DNA from: Ministeria vibrans ATCC 50519
Taxonomy: Eukaryota; Opisthokonta; Filasterea
Assembly (NCBI GenBank): GCA_943704425.1
Contig: CALSCP010001656.1
Span: 88,761 to 140,404, forward strand
Reading direction: 5' to 3'
DNA length: 51,644 bases
Shown here piece by piece: positions 41,671 through 51,644 of the stretch; within the stretch, counting starts at the first letter, position 1, and each line of letters starts with the position of its first letter. The position numbers were made by a program, and so were the translations under genes. The notes beneath the pieces were generated by a model. That model saw nothing but the letters and a program-made list of their open reading frames with translations. It was not told where the DNA came from and did no database searches.

Positions 41671-42550
41671 TCAGTGTTCGTTCAGTGTCAAATCTAACTT
41701 TTTATGCGGCGCCTCATCTCCTTGCTCTTGATACCAGACACTTCCCAACCAGCCTTCTTCAAGAACCACGTTCGTGCGACCATCACTAGCGTTGTTGTGG
41801 TGTAGACGAGTGTTTTCTTCTTGTTGACGATTGATAGGACGTTGCAAACGTAGAAGGGATGGGAAGCTTGAAATCGGGTAGAAAGACCTCGTACTTAAGA
41901 CTTCCTTTCTTGTATGTAGCGCGGAGAGTGTTGCACATGAAGTCGATGACTCCAATGTCTGAGACGAGCTTGAATTTGACTCCGTTGACTGTCATAATAG
42001 GCCCAGAAGCGTAAAGATCTAGGTCGATATGACCTTCTGGTTCCCCGCTCACAAATCCGCGACACAGATGACTCGATAGAATTCTGATGCACCCGCGGCG
42101 ACACACAGACTGTTCGCATTCTGACGCGATGCACACTTCAAACACTACGTCTGCTGTTGGATCGCGAATGCGGTCTCGCACACACGCCCTGAGTAGAGTA
42201 ACGTCCAATTCGATCTCATCGGGAGTCTTGATGATACCTCGCATGGAATGGACAAGCAACTCGAAGGCATATCGCTCTTCCTTGTTGACTGTAACGTAGA
42301 CAGGCTGTTGTTCCTTTTCTTGTTCTTCCTCTGGTTCTTGTTCTTGTTCTTGTTCTTGTTCTTCCTCTGGTTCTTGTTCTTGTTCTTGTTCTTGTTCTTC
42401 CTCTGGTTCTTCTTCTTGTTCTTCCTCTGCTTCTTCTTCTCGTCCCTCCTCTGCTTTTTCTTGTCTCTCCTCTGCTTCTTGTTCTGGTTCACGCACAGGC
42501 ACATGCCTTTTGCCTGTCGACGGAGGGACTTCTACGACTGGTGTAGACAT
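41671..42550 (-). CDS. Unknown protein with Glu/Gln-rich repeat, family member 1
   Basis: Predicted 274 aa. Exons 42550-41841 and 41785-41671. The 56-nt intron replaces a false tail and adds an ending with DGRTNVVLEEGWLGSVWYQE. N-terminus MSTPVVEVPPSTGK, then a ~60-residue acidic repeat of EPEEEQEQEQ units (hexanucleotide-level tandem repetition), then a globular ~180-residue domain (RYAFELLVHSMRG; ADVVFEVCIA with a Cys-rich stretch CEQSVCRRGC; VKFKLVSDIGVIDFMCNTLR). No family recognised. The start (M-S/T-T-P-V) and the blocks DVxxEVxI and TLRxxY recur in the larger gene directly upstream, so the two look like tandem paralogues. The 60-bp gap between them suggests compact head-to-tail duplication. 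Confidence 0.6.
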
Positions 42551-42610
42551 TTCTTATACTTCGAACAACACAAAGAGAAAAAAGAGTGATTTATTGAATC
42601 ATTTGAAAAA

Positions 42611-45600
42611 TCAGAAAAACTTGACTGCAGGATCAGCATTGGACAGATCGTAGACAAACTGGCGCACTCGATCGTGCATGAACCTCTCGCTGCACTTTCC
42701 GAGCACACGCTCGATAGCACTCGACAGATCGGGCACATTAACTCCCTGCCAAGGAGTCCGGAACTCGCCGAGGGCACGGTTCGCGTGGCGCGATCGATAA
42801 AAGACGCGGAGCGTCGAGTCACGAAGTTCGCTGTCGTACCGCATATGCACAAAGAACTCGTACTCTCCACCGTCGCGACAAACAAGAATGGACATGTCGG
42901 GGTACGAAGTAGATTCTTTCAGGAGGCGCTGCGACAAAGGGGTCGTGCGAGAGTGATCGCAAGAGTGTTGGTGAAGCAGCATAGCGCCAATGTCGTTGGT
43001 GGCAGCAACAGAGTAAGATTTAGCATTCTTTTCTGTGACCTCCTTGTTGTCGACGGGCATCTTTAGAATTATGGCGCAACAGCAAGCGACAGTGTTTGCG
43101 TTGTAGCGTCCCAGGCACGCAGGTATTGTGTACCGGACCTTTCCATGGTTCTATTTGTTTTTGATTGTGTTAGAGTATATACAGAGACAGTGAAGGAGAG
43201 ACTTTCTTACCATAATATGCACTTCGTATATAACATCGACAAGAATGGACCACTCGTGATTTCTCCTGTAGTCCAAATCGCCGTCATCTCTGTCCTCGTC
43301 GCCGTAGGAAAGAGCAAGACAGGAATCTTTGTCTGCTCCAGCGTACAAACGGCGCGACCCAACACAAACACCATCGCGATACATCTGGCGAAACGTGTCG
43401 AAAAATAGCCGCACCGCCTCCGCACGCGGAATATTTGTTGTAGGGATTCGATCTTTGGAGACGCGAGACGGATCGGAACCGACAGAATTGACAGAGGCGC
43501 AAACAGGTTGTTTCTCCAAGCCTGTCAAAGTGTCAGTCGTGACTGTCTTTTTGTGGCGTGCAATGTTGGTGCGAGTAAGCGGGTGGTGTGCACTCAGTCC
43601 GTGCATTTCACCGGTTCCGCTGAAGCTCGCGTCGTCGTCGTCACTTGCACTGTCTACGACCACGATATCGGGGAGCTCGAGCCCGCGGTATTCGCCAGCA
43701 ACATGCATCTTCGTCGTGTAGTTCGTTTTGCCGCTGACAAGAGAGCGAGGCTCTGCACTCTCGCTCTCGGGGTCGTAACGTGGGTGGTCGCTAATACCGT
43801 GGCCAAGCAAGCGTTCCATAACAACCTCTTCTGCCGCACTCTTAGGCACACGAAGTGCGTCTGCATCCACGGTCTTGCGCTTCTTCTTCTCTTGCTGCGC
43901 CTCCTCCTCATTCGCCTCCTCTTGTCGTTCTCGCTCACGTCGTGCACGCTTCTTCTTCTTCCTCTCCCGCCGTTCCTTCTTTCGATTCGTTTCTTGTTGT
44001 CGGGCTTCCTGCCAAGCCAGCTCCTTCTCTTCTTCTTGTTGACGGACTGCTTCTTGCTGACGGGCGGCTTCTTGTTGTCGGGCTGCCTCTTCTCGCTGTC
44101 GACGGGCTGCTTCTTGTTGACGGGCTTCTTCTTGTCGGCGGGCTGCTTCTTGTTGGTCGACCGCTTCTTCTCGCTGTCGTACTGTCTCTTGTTGACGGGC
44201 TTCTTCTTGTTGACAGGCTGCCTCTTCTCGCTGTCGACGAGCTGCTTCTTGTTGACGAGCTGCTTCTTGCTGACGGGCGGCTTCTTGTTGTCGGGCTGCC
44301 TCTTCTCGCTGTCGACGGGCTGCTTCTCGTTGACGGGCTTCTTCTTGTCGGCGGGCTGCTTCATGTTGGTCGACCGCTTCTTCTCGCTGTCGTACTGTCT
44401 CTTGTTGACGGGCTTCGTCTTGTTGACGGGCTGCTTCTTCTCGCTGTCGACGAGCTGCTTCTTGTTGACGAGCTGCTTCTTGCTGACGGGCGGCTTCTTG
44501 TTGTCGGGCTGCCTCTTCTCGCTGTCGACGGGCTGCTTCTTGTTGACGGGCTTCTTCTTGTTGGCGGGCTGCTTCTTGTTGGTCGACCGCTTCTTCTCGC
44601 TGTCGTACTGTCTCTTGTTGACGGGCTTCGTCTTGTTGACGGGCTGCTTCTTCTCGACGCTGCGCCGTTACCTTCTGCATCACCGCCAGCGACTTCATAT
44701 GTCTCTCACGAAGTGCTGCTTTCGCCGCCTTTGACTCCTGATTGCGAATACGACACCTAGACTTCCTCTGGTTGGCACGTCTCTCCTTGTCCGCGAGGTC
44801 CTCTGCTTCCTGCGCCTCCTTCGCTTTATCGTCACCCGTCGCTCCCTCCGCTTTCTCGAGACCCGTCGCTTTCTGTTTCTGTATCTTTTCGCGAGACTCT
44901 TGGTTCGCCGATCTCGCAGCCTGCTCCGCCTCCCCTCGTCTGCGTTCGCGCATCTTGCTGTCCATCGCTAACATCTGCTGTCGGTTGAAAGCTTCTCTCG
45001 ACACCTTCATCTCGTTGACCAATGCGTTGAACTGAATTAATACCAGCCGCTGTTGTTCCTTCTCACGAGCGACCGCCTCGTCGTCCTCTTCATCTGCCCG
45101 TTTGCGTTTACGGCAGACAGGCTTCTTCAAATAGTCCGTTGCCAACCACATGGAGTCGCCGTTGAGATTAGACGCGCCCCCTCCTTCTTCTTCGCTCTCA
45201 CTCTCACTCTCGCTCTCACTCTCGCTTTCCTGTCCTCCTCCGTCCTGCTCTCGTGTGGAACCGTCTTCCTGTCCTTTCCCTCCTTTTCCTCCTTCTCCTC
45301 CGTCTTGCTCTCGTGTGGAACCGTCTTCCTGTCCTTTCCCTCCTTTTCCTCCTTCTCCTCCGTCTTGCTCTCGTGTGAAACCACCTCCTACTCCTCCTCC
45401 TTTTCCGTCCTGCTCCCGTGTCGAACTGCGTATGAAACCGCGTTCCTCGTTGCCGTGACCAGCTTTGTTGATATTATCAGGCCGGGTGGGGTAATCGTTA
45501 AGCACGGGTGTAGACGATATCGCCCCAGACCGGCGTTTCGCCAATAGTGTCTTCTACAACAAGAAAGTTTAATCATCTTCTATTGTCTCATGTGTTTACC

Positions 45601-46124
45601 GTCGGCGATGCCGCTGTCCTTTTCCTGTCAGGAGTGTCTTTGTACATGCCCTCGTACACAACAGAAACAGTACGAGTGGGTCGACGTCGAGGAGCACTGA
45701 CAGCAATTACATGCTTTCGAGCTGCGGGCGGTGCGGGTGGTGCAGGCGGGTACACGATGAGCTTGACTGATTTTAAGGTCTTGCGGTTTGGCGATGCTTC
45801 GATAGATTCTTCAGAGATACACGATTCGTCCGATTCGCTGGATTCTTCGGGTTGTTCGACCGTCACACTGTGACCTGATTTCGAAACGCTCGCGTCACTG
45901 CATCTTTTCGCCCCGCCCGTCGTGCCTGCATCAACACCCTCGCCTGTGCTTGATGTGAGGTGGGTAGACTGGGCTTGTTTTGTCGCCAACGCCGGCGCAA
46001 AGCTAGCAGACGTTTCCTGAAACCTTTTATTTTTAAAAAATGCCCTACAGCAAAAAATGAACATCCCAAGCGCCGCGCTTACCTCGTGTGCATCTGGTAA
46101 CTGCATCTCAACAGGTGTGGTCAT
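42611..46124 (-). CDS. Large Gln/Arg/Glu-repeat coiled-coil protein, family member 2
   Basis: Predicted 1113 aa. Exons 46124-46083, 46016-45600, 45553-43211, 43150-42611. Starts MTTPVEMQLPDAHE. Then come a Ser-rich region, a Gly/Asp repeat (two perfect 60-bp copies encoding EGGKGGKGQEDGSTREQDGG), a nuclear-type basic patch (CRKRKRADEEDD) and a coiled coil of AARQQEEARQQEAARRQREE units (about 44050-44680 on DNA). A KKERRERKKKKRARR patch follows, and a C-terminal globular part (ILVDVIYEVHIM; EYEFFVHMRYDSE; STLRVFYRSR). The last splice is needed to reach the final domain. Function unknown. Long plus-strand ORFs across the repeat are antisense artefacts. The initiator could lie further upstream if another exon exists. 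Confidence 0.6.
44030..44680 (-). repeat. Coding minisatellite (Gln/Arg/Ala/Glu repeat)
   Basis: Roughly 21- and 24-bp units encoding ARQQEEA/ARRQREEA, arranged in three higher-order blocks of ~180-220 bp that end in VDQQEAARQQE-type units. High similarity between blocks indicates recent block duplication within the gene. Confidence 0.8.
45240..45372 (-). repeat. Two perfect 60-bp tandem coding repeats
   Basis: The plus-strand unit TCCGTCYTGCTCTCGTGTGG plus 40 bp appears twice almost unchanged at 45239-45298 and 45299-45358, with a partial third. Encodes STREQDGGEGGKGGKGQEDG on the minus strand. Confidence 0.85.
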
Positions 46125-46705
46125 GAGCGGATCGTTATCTGACACGGAATTGCCCTGTGGACGATGTGATTTTTTTTTGTGTTTCGCTTGGTAGGCCAAA
46201 CGTCGTCAATTCGCAAAAGTGGGCTGTACACACGCACAGCGACGCAACGATGTAAGTGATGCAGATAGAGGGTAGGTGCAAAAAAAAAGGGAGAGGTTAA
46301 GATTCGAATAAGGCCCGGTTAAGGTTCGGTGAAGGTTAGTTCGAAGGAAGTTCGAAGTTAGTTCTCCTGAAAAAAAAATGCTCAGTTCGCAAAGAGACAG
46401 AGAACGCGGCCTACCACGACTAAGGCGTCCGCACTGTCACCAACGAACACCAATCGATGAATGAGACTGAGGACCCAACGCACCACGACGAGGGCGTCAA
46501 CATCACTGCCAGTGAGTCCCAGTCAGTGAATGAGACAGAGACGCGGCCTACCACGACGAAGGCGTCCACACTGTCACCAACGAACACCAATCGGTGAATG
46601 AGACTGAGGACCCAACGCACCACGACGAGAGCGTCAACATCACTGCCAGTGAGTCCCAAGAATGATGGTGGAAGAATAAATATGAGTTTTATTCATTTTT
46701 TTTTC
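46125..46705. other. Divergent intergenic region with minisatellite
   Basis: Separates the minus-strand repeat-protein gene from the plus-strand NLR-like gene. Holds an A-rich tract, AAGGTTCGG/GAAGGTTAG half-repeats (46310-46350) and the 137-bp higher-order repeat. It must contain the NLR promoter. Confidence 0.5.
46404..46660 (+). repeat. Higher-order minisatellite, 2 x 137 bp (each two ~68-bp subunits)
   Basis: Copy 1 46404-46540 and copy 2 46541-46660 (truncated) both start ACGCGGCCTACCACGAC. Each splits into two diverged ~68-bp subunits ending GTGAATGAGACWGAG. This alternating A-B-A-B order shows duplication of a pre-existing dimer. Confidence 0.8.
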
Positions 46706-49700
46706 ATGTCCTCGCCGAAACGCGTCGAAGTTGTTCGCGACAATTGTCTGCCGAGAACCGTGACAGCAGATTCTCACGACAATTTTGTTGGACGGCTGGA
46801 GAAGCTTGGATATGTACCCGCTGGAACACCCAAAAACGACGTTGAAATTTGGCTGGTCAACGGTAGCATTGTTGACTGGGACGACCTTGTTGATGGCAAG
46901 GCTGAAGACGACAGGGACAGCGTGCGCGTTGTCGTGACGAGTGCTACTACTGCTACTGGTGCTGCTTCTACTGCAAGCGGGACCGGACAATCAGTTTCAT
47001 CACCTTCGATTGCTCATAACAAAAAATGTGGCTACAACCGGCCCGGCCGCGTGGCAACATGCTGCCACATGCTCGAGTCCAAAGGATTGAGCGAGATTGA
47101 CCGCGTGTACCATGCAGCAAAGCAGGATGGGGCGGATTTTTACCAGGTATGAGGGAAAAAAAAAAAAAGAATTACAAGAAAACTGAACGCGTTCGCGTCC
47201 CAGACATACAGCGACATCATCAGACTCGCCATGCGCGCCTACCTCACCGACACCATCTTCAACCTCAGTGACGACGAGAAACTTGGCATCGCAACGTCGC
47301 TCAAGAAGACTATGTTGACCTCAGGCGACTGTCGCGAACGTCTCTTTGACGCGTTTCGAACAGCAGCCGCCAAACTTGAGGAATGTGGCGTAGTGTTCAA
47401 CGTTCAGCTCGACAACAAAGACAAGGTTGTGAAATCGCTGCTGCAGTCGCCCCGCAAGGCCAAGCTACTCGCGCTCCTTCTCTACCGCAGCATTGACTCG
47501 GACGTGATTCACAAGCACGTCGCTCCGCTCGGCGAGCTACTCGCCCGAGACTTCTTCGGCTACCCACGCGACCTCCTCAAGGCCTTTCGCGCGCTTTACC
47601 GACACGCTTCTCCCGGCGCCCCGTTGCGCAGTGTCGACGAGATCATCCACGACGCTGGCTTGGAACCCGCCGAGCGAAGCACACAGATCACTGTCACAGT
47701 CAGCCCTCACTCTGAGGCGGCCCTTCGCCTTCGCCTTGCTCTCCAACAGGTAAGCGTGTTAAAAAGTACACACAACAGCTCGTTGCCCCGTAATTATTAT
47801 GTTTACTTTTTGTAGCTTGGAAAGGCCACCGACGTGGTACGCGCCATTCTTAGCTTCAATACAACCGCAATGGCCGCCGCGCTCGCCGCCACCGGCATTG
47901 ACGAGAACACACGGCCGATTGAGGACCATCCGGGCAACTGGGATTCGTACAGCTTGTGCCAGTGCATCATCAAACTCAGAGCAACGTCGTTTCAAGAGTT
48001 CTTTGCTGCCAAGTCGCTTGACATGAACAACCTCGACGAACTCGTGCGCGTCGCCGAGGTGGTGTTCTCGCTGCGCAACGACTCGGTCCACTCCTTTGTC
48101 TCGAGCAAACGCATTGACCGCGACTGGCCCAGCATCGTTGCTCTCTGCGATGTCCTCCGTCGTGTTGCTTCCCACGCTCATCCGGCGTCGGTTGTCCCGC
48201 TCGGCAAAGCTTTTGACAAGATTAGGGAGTGTGCATTCGCAACTCTTCGTCATGACGAACTGGATCTCATCAACAGCAACATCAGCGTTCGTGCGGAAGC
48301 GAAAGGAGAGACTGTAGTCCACAAGCTTGAAGATCGCGATCTCGCTTTCGTCCGCCTGCACATGGGCATGCTGCGCTTCATTGCGAGCGTTTTCCCAATC
48401 GTCAAAGCGGACCTTGAGCGCGTCGCTACGGATGCTCTGTCCGCTGGCGCCATTCTACCAGACGCCGTTACGACTCTCACAACGGCAACAACAGAGACGC
48501 GTGCTTTGCCACTGTGGGCAGCAATTGCGGCGGCTGCTCGCTGCGATGCGGTTAAAGGGACTGCTGGGTGGACCCAACTCCACGACAACAATCGATTGTA
48601 TTTTGTCGACGCGTGGTGGACGCTCGATAATCTGTTTCACTACCTCCCGCTTATGCTGAACCGTCGCCAGCTCGACGGCGTTCAGTTTGGCGCAACAATG
48701 AACTGCGTTGCAGCGCAGCAATTGCAGATCGATACGCAGAATTTCCGTTCAGTTTTGCGTGTTGTGAACGAGAGTCGCCATGAGCGCGACGTACCTGTCG
48801 ACGACGTTGACGAGTGTCTCGCTACAATGCAGGACATTGTGAGGCAGGCAGTCGAGATGAGTGGCGCCAGACAGAGCACAGCGAGCGATGCTGCTAGTGA
48901 ACTCGCACGACTCGTCAATGTAAGCCTGGCGCTTCCTGAACACCAGTTGCGGTCGTTCGAGGTGCGGCATCCTGCGTGGTCTGACGGCGAGAAGCGTAAG
49001 TTTCGTGGGCGAGGCGTCTTCTGCGACGCGATCTTTCAGGCGTTGTACATGCCAAACAAGCGCGGCGTCCTCGTCATGGCGCCCATGGGCTTTGGCAAGA
49101 GTGCACTGGCGGCGCGCATCGCTTCTGGGTCAAGCAAGGTGTGCGTTGTATCGACAAGCGTGTGCTACTACCGGGACCCCGAAAGCCTGAGCCCGCTTCG
49201 TTTTGTGCGCAACCTGCTATCGGATCTGCGGCGTAACCTGTCACCCGAGTTTACATTCCGTTGCACCGCGCTCGACGTGCCCACGTGCATCTCCGAGACG
49301 GACGTCGACACCACCGTCGAGCGCGTTGTCAAGGTGCTTCGATCCATGAGTGCTCCGCCCGATTTCACCGCCAACGGCACCGTGTCGGTTGTGCTTGTTG
49401 ATGGAATCGATGAGGCCGTCGCCATGGGAAATCGTGAACTTGTGTTGGCGCTGCACAACCTTGCACGCATGGTTCCTCCATGGCTGCGTGTGCTGGTGAC
49501 GAGCTGTGACGATCCTGAGGTGCTGAGTATCATCTCGGCAGACGCACGTGATTACGAGATGGTCTCGTTTGGTGCACCCAAGTTGCGCGAGGCAGCCACC
49601 GACGACGTGATCGCGGTGCTGCGTGAGTTCCTGAAGGAGAACCCGGCTGCTGCCTTACATGTGCCGGACGAGAACGAATTTGCCGAGGTGTCCACCGGCC

Positions 49701-51644
49701 TCATGCTGTGGACGACGACAGTGTTGAGTGAGATGAGGCTTCGCGGCGACTTTGACTGGCGCTCTTGCCGAGGAATGGCACGGCTCTACGATCACCAATT
49801 TCGACTTCGATTTCGTGATTCGTTCAACGAGCAAGTTCGACCTGTGTTTGAGGTGCTGTTGGCTGCGTTCGAGCCGATGACGCTGGAGCAGCTTGCTCGC
49901 GTTGCGTTTCCTGCCAGCCATGCGCCGGGGGATGAGACCCTTGCATTGGTGCGTCCCATGCTGGTGGAGCAGGCAGTGTCTTCTAACGGGAGTACAAGCA
50001 AGACGAGGTTTGGTGTGCAGCTAGCACTGGACAAGTGGCTGCGCGGCGACAATGACATCAAACACGATTTTCGCATTGACGTTGCCCTTGGTCATGGGCG
50101 TTTGGCGGACGCTGGGTTCCAGCTTGATGGTGGAGGCATGATTCCAGAGCCGTTGGGCTTGGACTTTTGCCCGCCTGTGCTAGTGCGACATGTGGCAGAG
50201 AGCGGACGAGTTGTGACGGAGCAGAAGGCGAGGACGGGCGGCCAGCTTGGCGAAGATGAGCGGTGTCGTGAAGAGAGGTGGCGGTGTGTGTGTGAGGCGG
50301 TTGCGGACTGCCACTCGTGGAGTGACGAGCGGGCCTTTGCACTCATGGCTGTCGGGTCTGCTGTGGAGTTATATCTGGCTGCCAACGGGGATGCAAAGCT
50401 GATTGTTGGCGACTCGCTGCTCGCGAAGGTGGTGGCGAACGGCGACGATGGATTGGCGTGCGACCTGTTGATCCAGGCGGGTGCTGACCCACTGGCGTCA
50501 TCGACCAACGGTTGGACGGCGTTGTTCTCTGCGGCATACAATGGGCGCACAGAGTGTATGCAACTGGTATTGGCGTACGTTTGTCAACATTCCGCGGAAG
50601 CGTCGAATTCGGTGAATGCGGGTTTGGAAGAGAACACCGGCTTGTCGCCATTGACGGCGGCGTGTCGCAGGGGTCCGATTGAGATTGTGGAGTTGTTGCT
50701 GGACGTGAAGTGCGAGCGGGATGCGGCAACGCGGGCAGACGTGAACCAAGTTGCCGGGGAGTATTCGGCGCTGACGTCTGCTGTGCGCGAGGGACACGTT
50801 GAGATTGTGGGGTTGTTGCTGAGAGAGGGAGCGGTCGTGGACAAGGTCGCCGGCGAGTACTCGGCGTTGACATCTGCTGTGCGCAACGGACACGTTGAGA
50901 TTGTGGAGTTGTTGCTGAGACAGGGAGCGGCCGTGAACCAAGTCGCCGGCGAGTACTCGGCACTGACGACTGCTGTGCGAAATGGACACATTAAGATTGT
51001 GGAGTTGTTGCTGAGACAGGGAGCGGCCGTGAATCAAGTCGCCGGCGAGTACTCGGCGCTGACATCTGCTGTGCGACATGGACGCATTGAGGTTGTGGAG
51101 TTGTTGCTGGACGTGAAGCGCAAGCGGGGTGCGGCAACACGGGCAGACGTGAACCTAGTCGCCGGCGAGTACTCGGCGTTGACATCTGCTGTGCGCGAGG
51201 GACACGTTGAGATTGTGGAGTTGTTGCTGAAAGAGGGAGCGGTCGTGGACAAGGTCGCCGGCGAGTACACCGCACTGTTGAATGCCGTGCGACATGGGCA
51301 CATTGAAACCGTAAAGTTGCTTCTGGACGTGAGCCGTGAGCGGGATGCAGCACCCTTAACGCAGGCTGACGTGAACAAAGTAGCTGGCGGATTTTCTCCA
51401 CTGATGTCTGCCGTCTGCAATGGACACGTTGAGATTGTGGAGTTGTTGCTGGACGTGAAGCGCAAGCGGGATGCGGCAACGCGGGCAGACGTGAACCTAG
51501 TCGCCGGCGAGTACTCGGCGTTGACGACTGCTGTGCGACATGGACACGTTGAGATTGTGGAGTTGTTGCTGAGACAAGGAGCGGCCGTGAACCTAGTCGC
51601 CGGCGAGTACTCGGCGTTGACGACTGCTGTGCGACATGGACACG
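46706..51644 (+). CDS. NLR-like NACHT/P-loop NTPase with ankyrin repeats (3'-partial)
   Basis: Exons 46706-47146, 47204-47749 and 47816 to beyond the window (at least 1605 aa). Start chosen at MSSPKRVEVV; two upstream in-frame ATGs lie in repeat DNA. Residues 1-80 alternate strands and one helix (KRVEVVRDN; NFVGRLEKLGYVP; VEIWLVNGSIVDWDDLV; SVRVVVTS), compatible with a ubiquitin-like header. About 650 mostly helical residues follow. The P-loop VMAPMGFGKSALAAR (Lys757/Ser758) and NACHT-type Walker B VSVVLVDGIDEA (about 852-863) mark a STAND ATPase, then a winged-helix/arm-like region. From ~1205 come at least 11 ankyrin repeats of two lengths (32 and 40 residues) with core AGEYSALTSAVRxGHVEIVE. 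Expected role: signal-induced oligomerising switch, as in NLR immune or self-recognition proteins; the ligand is unknown. No effector toxin domain is visible in the part present. Confidence 0.82.

Noticed and set aside
44030-44680. CRISPR array candidate in the repeat-protein gene
   Set aside because: The repeat is a coding minisatellite in phase with the reading frame.
43508-44760. Two long plus-strand ORFs (408 and 301 aa) rich in Leu/Ser/Phe
   Set aside because: They are antisense readings of the Gln/Arg/Glu coding minisatellite of the minus-strand gene, which has the supported splice pattern and sensible composition.

Overview
The window is nuclear DNA of a free-living, intron-rich unicellular eukaryote. 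Nearly every gene is cut by short GT-AG introns (about 50-200 nt, a few to 500 nt), many filled with (GT)n, (CT)n or (TTA)n tracts. The proteins are typical eukaryotic ones: NECAP, EIPR1, APEX2, importin-5, calcineurin B, V-ATPase subunit a, an I-BAR/SH3 protein, a PARP and a secreted EGF/TSP1/receptor-L-domain protein. Several look closest to animal or holozoan-type families, but I cannot name the lineage. TTAGGG tracts fit a TTAGGG-type telomere. Gene models below were built by hand from splice sites, reading-frame continuity and protein family knowledge; no search was run.

Bases 1-39,200 are a dense, mostly housekeeping block: partial MENTAL-like membrane protein (-), NECAP (+), EIPR1 (+), MFS transporter (+), APEX2 (+), membrane-anchored haloalkane-dehalogenase-like hydrolase (-), importin-5 (-), SAP130-like Sin3-complex protein (+), PH-domain protein (-), calcineurin B (+), a 2.1-kb gene-poor stretch, membrane-anchored PARP (-), two small membrane proteins (+), I-BAR/SH3 protein (+), cupin (+), putative mitochondrial protein (+), V-ATPase a (+) and the EGF/TSP1/L-domain protein (+).

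From about 39,200 the character changes. There is AT-repeat DNA with a zinc-knuckle relic, a tRNA-Gly(GCC), two interstitial TTAGGG tracts around a GT-rich segment, a frame-broken capsid-like relic, and two tandem minus-strand genes of an unrecognised charged-repeat family that appear to be paralogues. A 137-bp higher-order minisatellite follows, then a large NLR-like gene (possible ubiquitin-like header, NACHT-type P-loop NTPase, at least 11 ankyrin repeats) that runs off the right edge. This right-hand part looks like a fast-evolving accessory, possibly former subtelomeric, region with a candidate innate-immunity or self/non-self gene.

Two assembly gaps (10 N each) lie in homopolymer-rich DNA at 26753-26762 and 40073-40082.
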